NCBI GenBank assembly: GCA_937924995.1
Contig: CALEXY010000009.1
Span: 1 to 19,746, forward strand
DNA from: an uncultured Candidatus Saccharibacteria bacterium
GTDB lineage: Bacteria > Patescibacteriota > Saccharimonadia > Saccharimonadales > Saccharimonadaceae
DNA length: 19,746 nt
Direction: 5' to 3'
The notes beneath the pieces are model-generated. The model was not told the origin of the DNA and did not search any database. It was given only the letters and a program-made list of their open reading frames with translations. A program made the position numbers and the translations under genes. Positions 1-5,976 of this stretch are shown piece after piece (position 1 is the first letter of the stretch; the number at the start of each line of letters is the position of its first letter).

Positions 1-369
<369 letters not shown>

Positions 370-524
370 AGAGAAGGATTTGATGAGCATTGAACTAAGG
401 TTTAATGTATCTAGGTCGGTCGTAATTGTGTTTATAAGCTTAAGACACAATATAGCTTACGTAAGTAAGATACGATTTACAGCTTACTAAAACAGACGAT
501 GAATTGCACAGCTGAGTTGTTAAG
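370..524 (+). other. 16S trailer / remnant spacer, no tRNA or 23S
   Basis: This stretch lies between the mature 16S end and its terminator. It holds no tRNA and no 23S start. Two small inverted repeats are visible: TTGTGT (426-431) pairing with ACACAA (445-450), and the palindrome CTTACGTAAG (456-465). It probably contains the 3' strand of the 16S processing stem, whose partner would lie upstream of the window. Confidence 0.5.
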
Positions 525-550
525 AAAAATCTCCGAAAGGAGATTTTTTT
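525..550 (+). terminator. Intrinsic terminator of the 16S transcript
   Basis: The stem AAATCTCC / GGAGATTT closes a GAAA loop (535-538) and is followed by a T-tract. Its place about 155 bp after the 16S indicates that the rRNA transcript ends here. Confidence 0.9.
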
Positions 551-560
551 GTGGCTTTTA

Positions 561-569
561 TGTTATACT
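561..569 (+). promoter_or_regulatory. Extended -10 promoter, start at or next to the ATG
   Basis: TG-T-TATACT ends at 569, and the ATG of the next gene is at 576, leaving a 6-nt gap. Transcription is therefore predicted to begin on or beside the A of the start codon. No Shine-Dalgarno is present, and the -10 lies just after the 16S terminator. Confidence 0.6.
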
Positions 570-575
570 GCTGAC

Positions 576-1208
576 ATGAATATTGATCTTTTGCGGGAAT
601 TAGAGGGGATAGTCCTTTATTTTTATCAGAAGAAGAAAATGATGGGGGTTTCTTTTTTGACAGGAGTTTTAGGAGTATTAATTGATCTCAAACCAGCAGC
701 ATTATTGATTAATGACAAAATTAACAATTGTAAATTGTTGGATAATAAGAGAATTCTTGAAATTTTGAATAAATTAGGGGTAGATTTAGTTCGAGAAAAG
801 TTGAATAAATTTAGTAATGAGGAAATTGAATATTTGTATTTGGCGAAAACCGCCCGAGAGTGCCTGGAATTACAGAAATGGCATAGAGAATTTTTTAATA
901 GTGTATCGGAATCCGGTGAAGTTTTAGATAAGAAGGTGTGGGCTGAGGCAAATTATCAGATAGGAAAGATATTGGGATATCCGGAAACGGCTACTTTGGA
1001 ATATATTAGAATGCAGATTGAAGGTATTGAGAAAGATAATAATTATCGATTAAGGATGGAACGAAATTATTATTATATGCACAGTGCGAGATATGAAAAT
1101 GAAGAATTTGAGGCGTATGACCTTAGATTAAACTTGGCAGTCAATGAATATCTGCCTGTTACAGCAGAAATTATGCAGGCGAATACCAAAAAAAGATGGT
1201 TAGACTAA
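576..1208 (+). CDS. Hypothetical protein, 210 aa
   Basis: I do not recognise this family. The product looks soluble and mostly helical, rich in charged residues and Leu/Asn/Tyr, with no signal peptide and no convincing membrane span. A possible conserved patch is KILGYPETA in the middle third, and the C-terminus carries a Tyr-rich stretch (RNYYYMHSARY). I chose the ATG at 576 over an upstream TTG at 549 because the TTG sits within the 16S terminator's T-tract and the -10 box lies between the two. The gene is probably monocistronic and leaderless. A separate extended -10 follows at 1217-1225 for the antiporter. Confidence 0.8.
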   Translation: MNIDLLRELEGIVLYFYQKKKMMGVSFLTGVLGVLIDLKPAALLINDKINNCKLLDNKRILEILNKLGVDLVREKLNKFSNEEIEYLYLAKTARECLELQKWHREFFNSVSESGEVLDKKVWAEANYQIGKILGYPETATLEYIRMQIEGIEKDNNYRLRMERNYYYMHSARYENEEFEAYDLRLNLAVNEYLPVTAEIMQANTKKRWLD

Positions 1209-1216
1209 GATTCTCA

Positions 1217-1225
1217 TGGTAAAAT
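1217..1225 (+). promoter_or_regulatory. Extended -10 promoter of the antiporter gene
   Basis: TG-G-TAAAAT gives a predicted start near 1232, leaving a leader of about 23 nt that contains the GGAG Shine-Dalgarno at about 1240. Confidence 0.5.
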
Positions 1226-1254
1226 ATTAAGAGTTTAACGGAGAATAAATAAAA

Positions 1255-2226
1255 ATGGGATTAATTTTTAGTGCATTTTTATTGTTGGTGGGATTTGTCC
1301 TACTGATAAAAGGTGCAGATGTATTTGTCGATGGATCAAGTGACACGGCGAGAAAATTTAAGGTGCCGAAGATGTTGATTGGTCTGACGATTGTTTCTTT
1401 TGGTACGAGTGCGCCGGAACTAGCGGTGAGCATTCAATCTATTTTGGCGGGGAAGGGCGATATTTTGCTCGGCAACGTGATTGGTAGTAATATCCTGAAT
1501 ATTCTACTGATTTTAGGCGTATCGGCAATGGTGGGGGCGCTTCATGTGAAGACGGCGACAGTGCGAAAAGAAATCCCAGTTTTGGTCTTGATGACTTTGG
1601 GATTTGCTGCGGTTTTGTCAGATAAATTGTTCGGATTGTCAGAAAATTTGTTCACTAGACAAGATGGCGTAATTCTACTATTGTTCTTCGGAATTTTTAT
1701 TTATTATCTCTTTGGCATGCTGAACCGTAAGTCGAATAAGGTGGAAGAGGAAGACGAGGGAGAACCAGTAAATCTAGCCAAATCAATTGCAATGATTGTG
1801 TTTGGTTTACTCGCTGTAGTTCTCGGTAGCGATTTGGTGGTGAAGGGTGCTTCGGATATTGCGGCAAATTTTGGCGTGAGTCAGAGGCTAATTTCTTTGA
1901 CGATTGTGGCGCTTGGAACCTCTCTTCCAGAGTTGGTGACTTCGGTGATTGCCACAAAAAAGGGGGAATATGATATTGCGATTGGGAATATTGTGGGGTC
2001 AAATATCTTTAATATTGGCATTGTGGCAGGTTTGCCGGTGGCGATTCTCGGCGGAGTGGCAGGAAGTGCCTTCTCGATTGTCGACGTGGTAGCGCTAGTG
2101 ATTTCACCGATTGTGTTATTTATTTTTGCGAAGATTGATCAAAAAATTAGTTTCAAAGAAGGTTTGGCGTTTTTGGTAATTTTTGTAATTTACTACGGTT
2201 ACGTAATTGTAAGTAGCTTAGCGTAA
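1255..2226 (+). CDS. Calcium/sodium antiporter (CaCA family, YrbG-like)
   Basis: This is an inner-membrane cation exchanger that would use the Na+ (or H+) gradient to expel Ca2+. At 323 aa it has the usual bacterial length. It shows the two inverted alpha-repeats that define the family: GTSAPEL plus GNVIGSNI (residues 50-56 and 73-80), and GTSLPEL plus GNIVGSNIFNI in the second half. The acidic Glu residues of the GTSxPEL motifs and the Asn residues of GSN are the ion-site residues known for the family. About ten hydrophobic spans are visible, with an acidic cytoplasmic loop (VEEEDEGEP) between the halves. The start ATG follows a GGAG about 11 nt upstream. Substrate preference cannot be read from sequence. 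Confidence 0.95.
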   Translation: MGLIFSAFLLLVGFVLLIKGADVFVDGSSDTARKFKVPKMLIGLTIVSFGTSAPELAVSIQSILAGKGDILLGNVIGSNILNILLILGVSAMVGALHVKTATVRKEIPVLVLMTLGFAAVLSDKLFGLSENLFTRQDGVILLLFFGIFIYYLFGMLNRKSNKVEEEDEGEPVNLAKSIAMIVFGLLAVVLGSDLVVKGASDIAANFGVSQRLISLTIVALGTSLPELVTSVIATKKGEYDIAIGNIVGSNIFNIGIVAGLPVAILGGVAGSAFSIVDVVALVISPIVLFIFAKIDQKISFKEGLAFLVIFVIYYGYVIVSSLA

Positions 2227-2294
2227 ATATCTGATAGTGCCGTGAGGCTATAGACAGATTTTAGGTAAAATAAATTACAGGTTTTTGGGGAAAT

Positions 2295-2324
2295 AAAGGC
2301 ATCTTGTAACAGAGGTGCCTTTTT
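2295..2324 (+). terminator. Intrinsic terminator after the antiporter gene
   Basis: AAAGGCA-TCT pairs with AGA-GG-TGCCTTT (a GG bulge on the 3' side) and runs into a T-tract. The T-tract overlaps the -35 box of the next promoter. Confidence 0.7.
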
Positions 2325-2351
2325 GACAACTTAAGCATTTTGTGGTAAAAT
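2323..2351 (+). promoter_or_regulatory. Strong sigma-70 promoter of the 2424 gene
   Basis: TTGACA (2323-2328), a 17-bp spacer, and TAAAAT (2346-2351) with an upstream TG (extended -10). Predicted start is near 2358, giving a leader of about 66 nt. The leader can form a hairpin with ACTGCG (2370-2375) pairing CGCAGT (2396-2401). Confidence 0.85.
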
Positions 2352-2423
2352 GGGGTTGTCTTTTTGTGGACTGCGAACAAAGAGAGATGAGTGAACGCAG
2401 TGGTTATTTAAAAGGAGGGTTTT

Positions 2424-3074
2424 ATGAGCGTCATGTCGAAAATTAAATTAGTAGACGAGAGGAATGGTAAAGATTTTTGTCTTGAATTAGATTATAAGGA
2501 GAGATGTTATATTTTTACCACCGCAAGAGCAGTTCGAAAAGAGGATTTTTTTGAGGCTTTTTGTAGTGATACGAAGAAAATTCCTATTATGTTGCAACGT
2601 AGTTCAACGAACCAGGATTTTCAGATTTATTTAGAACAGATAGACTCTATTCAAGGAGTAAGGGGTTCGATGGATTTGGAATTAACTGGTAAAGTTAAAC
2701 TTGCGAACGGAGATTTTTGCTTATTTATGGCCTACTATGACTATGATATGCATAGTGGCGAAATTAGTTTAGTGGAATCGAAGAAAACTGCTAGGATAGA
2801 AAAACGCAAAATCGAAGAAGTAAATGATGATTCGGCGATAATTTTAACGGATTCAATTCCGGCGGATAAACTATTCAGTTTTTTCATGCGGGAAAGACCG
2901 GAGTTACGGAAGACGGAGCAAATTTTATTACATACAAGAGATAAAAAGTGCTTGTTATTGAAAAATGTATTAATGCTTCGGAAGATTTTAACGTTGGATA
3001 GTAAGGTGAAGTTGCAAATGGAAGCGGAAGCGCAAATTAATTTTAGAGATAAAATTTTGAAATTCGTGGTCTAA
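2424..3074 (+). CDS. Hypothetical protein, 216 aa
   Basis: I do not recognise this protein. It appears soluble and cytoplasmic, with no signal peptide or membrane span. It alternates short beta-like hydrophobic strands with charged segments in the first half, followed by a Lys/Arg/Glu-rich helical C-terminal part. The start is well supported by AAAGGAGGG about 4 nt before the ATG. The promoter is close to consensus with a 17-bp spacer, so the gene is probably well expressed despite its unknown role. The 66-nt leader can fold into a hairpin, which leaves room for post-transcriptional control. It is monocistronic, with terminators on both sides. The stretch from its stop to its terminator is about 140 nt long and contains inverted repeats. 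Confidence 0.85.
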   Translation: MSVMSKIKLVDERNGKDFCLELDYKERCYIFTTARAVRKEDFFEAFCSDTKKIPIMLQRSSTNQDFQIYLEQIDSIQGVRGSMDLELTGKVKLANGDFCLFMAYYDYDMHSGEISLVESKKTARIEKRKIEEVNDDSAIILTDSIPADKLFSFFMRERPELRKTEQILLHTRDKKCLLLKNVLMLRKILTLDSKVKLQMEAEAQINFRDKILKFVV

Positions 3075-3217
3075 TTTTACTCATTCTAGAATTTAATTTT
3101 TAATTTCAATTTCTAATTTAGGGCTATTTTTAAGCTATTTGAAAGATTTTAAGACGAAAAATCAAATTTTCCAAGGAATTAGCGAGACATAATTTGATCA
3201 ACATAAAACAATTCCGG
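3075..3217 (+). other. Structured 3' untranslated stretch
   Basis: This AT-rich stretch has two features. ATCAAATT (3161-3168) pairs perfectly with AATTTGAT (3191-3198). CTATTTTTAAGCT (3124-3136) is the exact reverse complement of 3262-3274, just ahead of the next promoter's -10. No ORF or RNA family was recognised. Confidence 0.4.
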
Positions 3218-3242
3218 AGGCTGGATTATCCAGCCTTTTTTC
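3218..3242 (+). terminator. Intrinsic terminator of the 2424 gene
   Basis: Perfect 8-bp stem AGGCTGGA / TCCAGCCT with a TTA loop, followed by six T. Confidence 0.92.
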
Positions 3243-3276
3243 TGGGCTTTTATAAAATTGAAGCTTAAAAATAGGC

Positions 3277-3282
3277 TATAAT
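3277..3282 (+). promoter_or_regulatory. -10 box of the methyltransferase gene (near-leaderless)
   Basis: A consensus TATAAT ends 7 nt before the ATG at 3290. The gap GAGGTA-like stretch is too close to the predicted start to act as a normal Shine-Dalgarno. Confidence 0.6.
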
Positions 3283-3289
3283 AGAGGTA

Positions 3290-3946
3290 ATGAATACTTT
3301 GGAAAACGAAAATTTGAGCAAAAACTTGAGCAGCGAATCTTTAGGTGATGAGATTTTAGACGCGAAAATGGATGATCGGAATTTAATCGTAGGCAATGAG
3401 ATTTTGGATGCGAAGATGGATACCAGGAATCTGGTGGATGAGTACAAGGGGCTGCCAAATCAAGAGGTGAAAGAGAGGCTGGCAGAAAAGCGAAATAGCT
3501 TGGAGATTGCGATCGAAAATGTGGATCACGATTTTAATGCGGGAACGATTGTGCGTTCGGCAAATAATTTTAATGTGAGTAAGGTGCATATTGTGGGGCG
3601 ACGTAAATACAATCGCCGGGGTGCGATGTGTACAGATAAATATCTAGAGATCGTGTATTGGCCTTCAATGGAAGAATTTATGGCGGATCAGAGAGCGCGT
3701 AAAAGGGAAGTGGTAGCAATTGAAAACAATGTGGAACGTGCCAAACCTTTAGGCCTTAAACGCTTTGAGAGCCACTCTACGCTAGTTTTTGGCAGTGAGG
3801 GTAATGGAATTAGTCTAGAATTGGTAAATGCGGCAGACGATGTGCGCTATATCGAGTCTTTTGGTTCGACTAGGTCGGTAAATGTAGGGGTGGCAGCGGG
3901 AATTGCAATGTACGAATGGGTGCGGCAAAACGTGATAAATATTTAA
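3290..3946 (+). CDS. SpoU/TrmH-family RNA 2'-O-methyltransferase
   Basis: This enzyme would transfer a methyl group from S-adenosylmethionine to a ribose 2'-OH in tRNA or rRNA. It has the SPOUT trefoil-knot motifs: motif 1 NAGTIVRSAN (83-92, including the catalytic Arg), motif 2 LVFGSEGNGIS (165-175) and motif 3 SVNVGVAAGIAMYEW (196-210). The catalytic domain covers about residues 55-218. The first 50 residues are an extra polar extension with two copies of a 16-residue unit (19-34 and 35-50). The ATG is 7 nt after a TATAAT, so the mRNA is probably near-leaderless. A shorter start inside the repeats cannot be excluded. The exact target nucleotide is unknown. Confidence 0.9.
   Translation: MNTLENENLSKNLSSESLGDEILDAKMDDRNLIVGNEILDAKMDTRNLVDEYKGLPNQEVKERLAEKRNSLEIAIENVDHDFNAGTIVRSANNFNVSKVHIVGRRKYNRRGAMCTDKYLEIVYWPSMEEFMADQRARKREVVAIENNVERAKPLGLKRFESHSTLVFGSEGNGISLELVNAADDVRYIESFGSTRSVNVGVAAGIAMYEWVRQNVINI
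3344..3439 (+). repeat. Tandem 48-bp repeat inside the methyltransferase gene
   Basis: Two in-frame 48-bp units encode GDEILDAKMDDRNLIV and GNEILDAKMDTRNLVD. The units differ mostly by synonymous or conservative changes, so the duplication is not brand new and the protein sequence appears to have been retained. Confidence 0.85.
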
Positions 3947-3949
3947 AAT

Positions 3950-3976
3950 AAAAACGCCGAGTGGGGCGTTTTTTTG
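3950..3976 (+). terminator. Terminator of the methyltransferase gene
   Basis: AAAACGCC / GGCGTTTT-type stem followed by seven T, directly after the stop codon. Confidence 0.85.
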
Positions 3977-3988
3977 ATTGGAGAAGGG

Positions 3989-4012
3989 AAAAACGCCATT
4001 TTGGCGTTTTTT
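3989..4012. terminator. Bidirectional terminator between convergent genes
   Basis: The symmetrical AAAACGCC-ATTTT-GGCGTTTT hairpin is flanked by A and T runs on both sides. It can end the minus-strand membrane protein transcript and back up the previous terminator. Confidence 0.8.
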
Positions 4013-4045
4013 GCAGTAAGTGCGAGATTTTTGCTTTTAGGTATT

Positions 4046-4279
4046 TTAGCGCTTAAAAACTGCTTGCACGAAGAGAGTGAGAAGAAAAATATGAAGGTTC
4101 GACATCACAATCAATCCGAGAAGAATGGCAATGAGGCCCCAAAATTTGACGCGTTCATAGGAAGAAACACCGCTCAAAAAATTGGTGGAGATTTCTTGGT
4201 ACTTAGCAACCATAATGCCGCCGATAATAACGATAATGAGGCCGATAAAAACCCAAGTAAAACTAAAATTCCAATTCAT
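4046..4279 (-). CDS. Small two-helix membrane protein, 77 aa
   Basis: Two hydrophobic spans (about residues 8-26 and 47-72) flank a polar loop that reads NFLSGVSSYERVKFWGL. The first span is glycine- and isoleucine-rich. I have a sense of similar small proteins in other CPR genomes but cannot name a family or function. I start it at ATG 4279 because a consensus extended -10 (TG-T-TATAAT) lies 8 nt upstream, which makes the transcript almost leaderless; a TTG two codons earlier would be too close to the -10. The plus-strand ORF over the same region has no plausible start signal and is a shadow. Confidence 0.75.
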   Translation of the reverse strand: MNWNFSFTWVFIGLIIVIIGGIMVAKYQEISTNFLSGVSSYERVKFWGLIAILLGLIVMSNLHIFLLTLFVQAVFKR

Positions 4280-4287
4280 ATGCAATA

Positions 4288-4296
4288 ATTATAACA
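4288..4296 (-). promoter_or_regulatory. Extended -10 of the small membrane protein gene
   Basis: Read on the minus strand as TG-T-TATAAT. Eight nt separate it from the ATG at 4279. Confidence 0.65.
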
Positions 4297-4315
4297 GAAT
4301 TAACGGGGATTTTTA

Positions 4316-4344
4316 TTGCATTTTTGAGTTTTATGGGGTAAAAT
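4316..4344 (+). promoter_or_regulatory. tRNA-Ile promoter
   Basis: TTGCAT (4316-4321), a 17-bp spacer, and TAAAAT (4339-4344). The tRNA begins 10 nt downstream. Confidence 0.75.
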
Positions 4345-4354
4345 AAGTGATATT

Positions 4355-4431
4355 GGGGATATAGCTCAGCTGGTTAGAGCGCGTCACTGATAATGACGAG
4401 GTCTGTGGTTCAAGTCCACATATCCCCACCA
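4355..4431 (+). tRNA. tRNA-Ile (anticodon GAT)
   Basis: The cloverleaf reads clearly. The acceptor GGGGATA pairs TATCCCC, and the D arm is GCTC/GAGC. The anticodon stem CGTCA/TGACG holds the loop CTGATAA with anticodon GAT at 4389-4391. The T arm is TGTGG/CCACA. Discriminator A is followed by an encoded CCA. It has its own promoter and terminator, so it is a stand-alone gene and not part of an rRNA operon. Confidence 0.98.
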
Positions 4432-4445
4432 AAATAGAAATGATC

Positions 4446-4470
4446 AATTCGGCGTAAGGCCGATTTTTTT
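4446..4470 (+). terminator. tRNA-Ile terminator
   Basis: TCGGC (4449-4453) pairs with GCCGA (4459-4463), followed by seven T. Confidence 0.85.
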
Positions 4471-4580
4471 GTGTTTGATAGGGGTGGAGTTTAAAAAATA
4501 AGGATTGAGGGGTAGATTTTAATGGGGTGGATAGATGGAGTTAAGGATAAAAGTCATTAAGGTGAAAGGTGATAGAGCAT

Positions 4581-4601
4581 AAAAAAAGACCCGCGAGGGT
4601 A
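4581..4601 (-). terminator. tRNA-Ala terminator
   Basis: On the minus strand a short ACCC/GGGT hairpin (loop TCGC) leads into CTTTTTTT. It ends the tRNA-Ala transcript after the 4613-4638 hairpin. Confidence 0.7.
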
Positions 4602-4612
4602 TTTTTGGTGGA

Positions 4613-4638
4613 GTGTTTAGCGGGGGGACGCTAAACAC
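4613..4638. repeat. Perfect 10-bp inverted repeat downstream of tRNA-Ala
   Basis: GTGTTTAGCG and CGCTAAACAC flank a six-base homopurine loop (GGGGGA; UCCCCC in the minus-strand RNA). It lies between the tRNA-Ala 3' end and its terminator, so it should be present in the tRNA trailer. There is no T-tract of its own. Confidence 0.8.
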
Positions 4639-4646
4639 CCCATGTA

Positions 4647-4723
4647 TGGTGGAGCAACAGGGATTCAAACCCTGGACCTCTGCCTTGCAAAGGCAGCGCT
4701 CTAATCAGCTGAGCTATTGCCCC
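4647..4723 (-). tRNA. tRNA-Ala (anticodon TGC)
   Basis: The acceptor GGGGCAA pairs TTGCTCC and contains the G3:U70 wobble pair that identifies alanine tRNAs. The anticodon stem CTGCC/GGCAG has loop TTTGCAA with anticodon TGC (plus-strand 4687-4689). The T arm is CAGGG/CCCTG. Discriminator A and an encoded CCA are present. It is a stand-alone gene, on the opposite strand to tRNA-Ile. Confidence 0.98.
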
Positions 4724-4733
4724 ATACGCAAGA

Positions 4734-4762
4734 ATTTTAGCAAAAAGCAGAAAAAATGTCAA
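4734..4762 (-). promoter_or_regulatory. Strong tRNA-Ala promoter
   Basis: On the minus strand: TTGACA (4757-4762), a 17-bp spacer, and TAAAAT (4734-4739). The tRNA starts 10 nt further on. Confidence 0.88.
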
Positions 4763-4832
4763 TAAAATCAAAGGAGATTCGAAGAGGCGGAGAGGCGAGA
4801 TGTATGTAATTAAGGGTGTTTTACAGAGAGGA

Positions 4833-4883
4833 TATATCATGAGATGAATATCGTGACTTGGAAGTATATCATGGGATGAATAT
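4833..4883 (+). repeat. Two 19-bp direct repeats
   Basis: Positions 4833-4851 and 4865-4883 are 18/19 identical (TATATCATGRGATGAATAT), with starts 32 bp apart. They lie in the 4763-4934 spacer, about 52-102 bp upstream of the -35 of the KGG protein promoter. Nothing else was recognised in that spacer. Confidence 0.75.
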
Positions 4884-4934
4884 GAACGGTGTGAGCGGAA
4901 TAAATATTATGACATATTTTTTAACTTTAGCGTA

Positions 4935-4963
4935 TTGACAAAATGCTTCTGTTATTATATAAT
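4935..4963 (+). promoter_or_regulatory. Full-consensus promoter of the KGG protein gene
   Basis: TTGACA (4935-4940), a 17-bp spacer, and TATAAT (4958-4963). Every core base matches consensus. Predicted start is near 4970, with a leader of about 70 nt. Confidence 0.92.
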
Positions 4964-5039
4964 GCTAATCATTAACCTTTGAGCGGGAGGCTTAAGGTAA
5001 ATAAGAGAATTAAAAAATGGTGGGCAGAAGGATTTTTAA

Positions 5040-5252
5040 ATGGCTGGAACTAAAGCTGGTGGTTTGAAAGCTGCTGCAACAAATCGCGAAAAATATGGTA
5101 AGGAGTTTTACGCTCGCATTGGTCAAAAAGGTGGACGCTTAGGTCGTACCGGTGGCTTTGCAGCTAACCCTGCTCTTGCGAAAATTGCTGGTGCTAAAGG
5201 TGGTCGTTTGTCAAAACGCGGTCCTGCAAAAGCAAAAACTGTAACTGAATAA
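5040..5252 (+). CDS. KGG-motif small basic protein (YciG/stress-protein-like)
   Basis: This 70-aa protein is rich in Gly, Ala and Lys. It carries two GxKGGR motifs (IGQKGGRLG and AGAKGGRLS) around a GFAANPALA segment. This is the arrangement of the KGG repeat domain found in E. coli YciG and fungal Con-10 stress proteins. The molecular function of that family is not firmly known. The protein is strongly basic and probably disordered, so nucleic-acid binding is possible. The start has AAGGA 7 nt upstream. A perfect consensus promoter and biased codons suggest very high expression. A pair of 19-bp direct repeats sits upstream of the promoter. Confidence 0.85.
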   Translation: MAGTKAGGLKAAATNREKYGKEFYARIGQKGGRLGRTGGFAANPALAKIAGAKGGRLSKRGPAKAKTVTE

Positions 5253-5277
5253 TTTATTTATTCACCTAGAATTAAGA

Positions 5278-5309
5278 AAAATAAATCTGCCTCGGCGGAT
5301 TTATTTTTT
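5278..5309. terminator. Bidirectional terminator
   Basis: Long stem AAATAAATCTGCC / GGCGGATTTATTT with an A-run on one side and a T-run on the other. It lies between the convergent KGG gene and the metallopeptidase gene. Confidence 0.9.
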
Positions 5310-5341
5310 GTGTAGGGGTACTTTGATTAGCGGGGAATTGT

Positions 5342-5806
5342 TCAAAATAAGTGATCACAATGTGGGCAGTGCCAGTGGCCATGATCATCTTGAAAACGCG
5401 TGAGAGTACATTTTTTACAGAGAGACTGAGTATGAAGCCAATCGCGGTAGGTATCAAGATGAGCTTCGGCGTATTCGGGGTCATAATTTAAGTATTCAAT
5501 ATCTTGAAAGTGCTGATGTTTTTCAATGAGGGATTTGGCGGTTTGCCAGGCTTCGGATTCGAGTTTGAGACGATCGATGGCGGTATCATAATTTTGGTGT
5601 TCATTAAGAGCGTGGCCGAGTTCGTGGAGAGTTTGAAGAGCAAAGTCGGGAAAAGGCGTGTCGCCTGTGAGAGCGGATTGGTCGAGATTGATCATTTTAG
5701 GGTAGCGAAAAGAGAAACGGGATTTGAGGTAAAAATGATAATCAGGATACTCGGAGCGCAAAAAATCAAGAAATTGCTGCTTTTTATGATTAACCTCGCT
5801 TTTCAT
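5342..5806 (-). CDS. HExxH zinc metallopeptidase-like protein with C-terminal zinc ribbon
   Basis: The 154-aa protein has HELGH at residues 61-65, preceded by a hydrophobic helix. ESEAW follows about 20 residues later, offering the third zinc-ligand Glu as in gluzincins of the ImmA/IrrE type. The C-terminus carries CKKC (130-133) and CPHC (147-150), a four-Cys zinc ribbon. There is no signal peptide, so it is likely cytoplasmic. ImmA-like peptidases often cleave repressors, but no partner repressor is adjacent, so the substrate is unknown. It could equally be a SprT-like protease. The ATG is 6 nt from a TACAAT box, which predicts a leaderless mRNA. It stops with TGA. Confidence 0.78.
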   Translation of the reverse strand: MKSEVNHKKQQFLDFLRSEYPDYHFYLKSRFSFRYPKMINLDQSALTGDTPFPDFALQTLHELGHALNEHQNYDTAIDRLKLESEAWQTAKSLIEKHQHFQDIEYLNYDPEYAEAHLDTYRDWLHTQSLCKKCTLTRFQDDHGHWHCPHCDHLF

Positions 5807-5812
5807 AAGGTT

Positions 5813-5818
5813 ATTGTA
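5813..5818 (-). promoter_or_regulatory. -10 box of the metallopeptidase gene (leaderless)
   Basis: TACAAT on the minus strand, with a 6-nt gap to the ATG at 5806. No Shine-Dalgarno and no clear -35. Confidence 0.5.
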
Positions 5819-5864
5819 ATTTGAGTGAGGAAAAAAAGAAAGCAGAAGCGGAGAGGGGCAACAC

Positions 5865-5893
5865 TTTACAAACAGAGGTGATTTTGATATATT
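5865..5893 (+). promoter_or_regulatory. Promoter of the S1 gene
   Basis: TTTACA (5865-5870), a 17-bp spacer, and TATATT (5888-5893). The leader from about 5900 to 5976 carries the GAAGGAAGG Shine-Dalgarno. Confidence 0.75.
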
Positions 5894-5976
5894 AAGGAAT
5901 AGATTCGGGTTCGTTCAAGTGATTTTTTGTGGAAGAAAGTCAGCTGAACGGGCCTGAAGGAAGGAAAAATATAAGA

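Noticed and set aside
3974..4288. 104-codon plus-strand ORF opposite the small membrane protein
   Set aside because: It begins inside terminator hairpins, lacks a ribosome-binding site and has no sensible protein pattern. The minus strand gives two clean membrane helices and a proper promoter.
4833..4883. Direct repeats considered as a CRISPR array
   Set aside because: There are only two copies with a 13-bp gap, no further units and no cas genes.
4833..4883. GAATAT in the repeats as target of the AUAUUC 5' end of the small RNAs
   Set aside because: Six bases of AT-rich complementarity is expected by chance, and the repeats lie upstream of the promoter.
5017..5067. 17-codon ORF overlapping the KGG protein start in another frame
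   Set aside because: It has no Shine-Dalgarno of its own, while AAGGA is well placed for the KGG start.
5504..5824. 106-codon plus-strand ORF opposite the metallopeptidase
   Set aside because: It is a shadow of the minus-strand gene, which has HELGH and four zinc-ribbon cysteines in frame.
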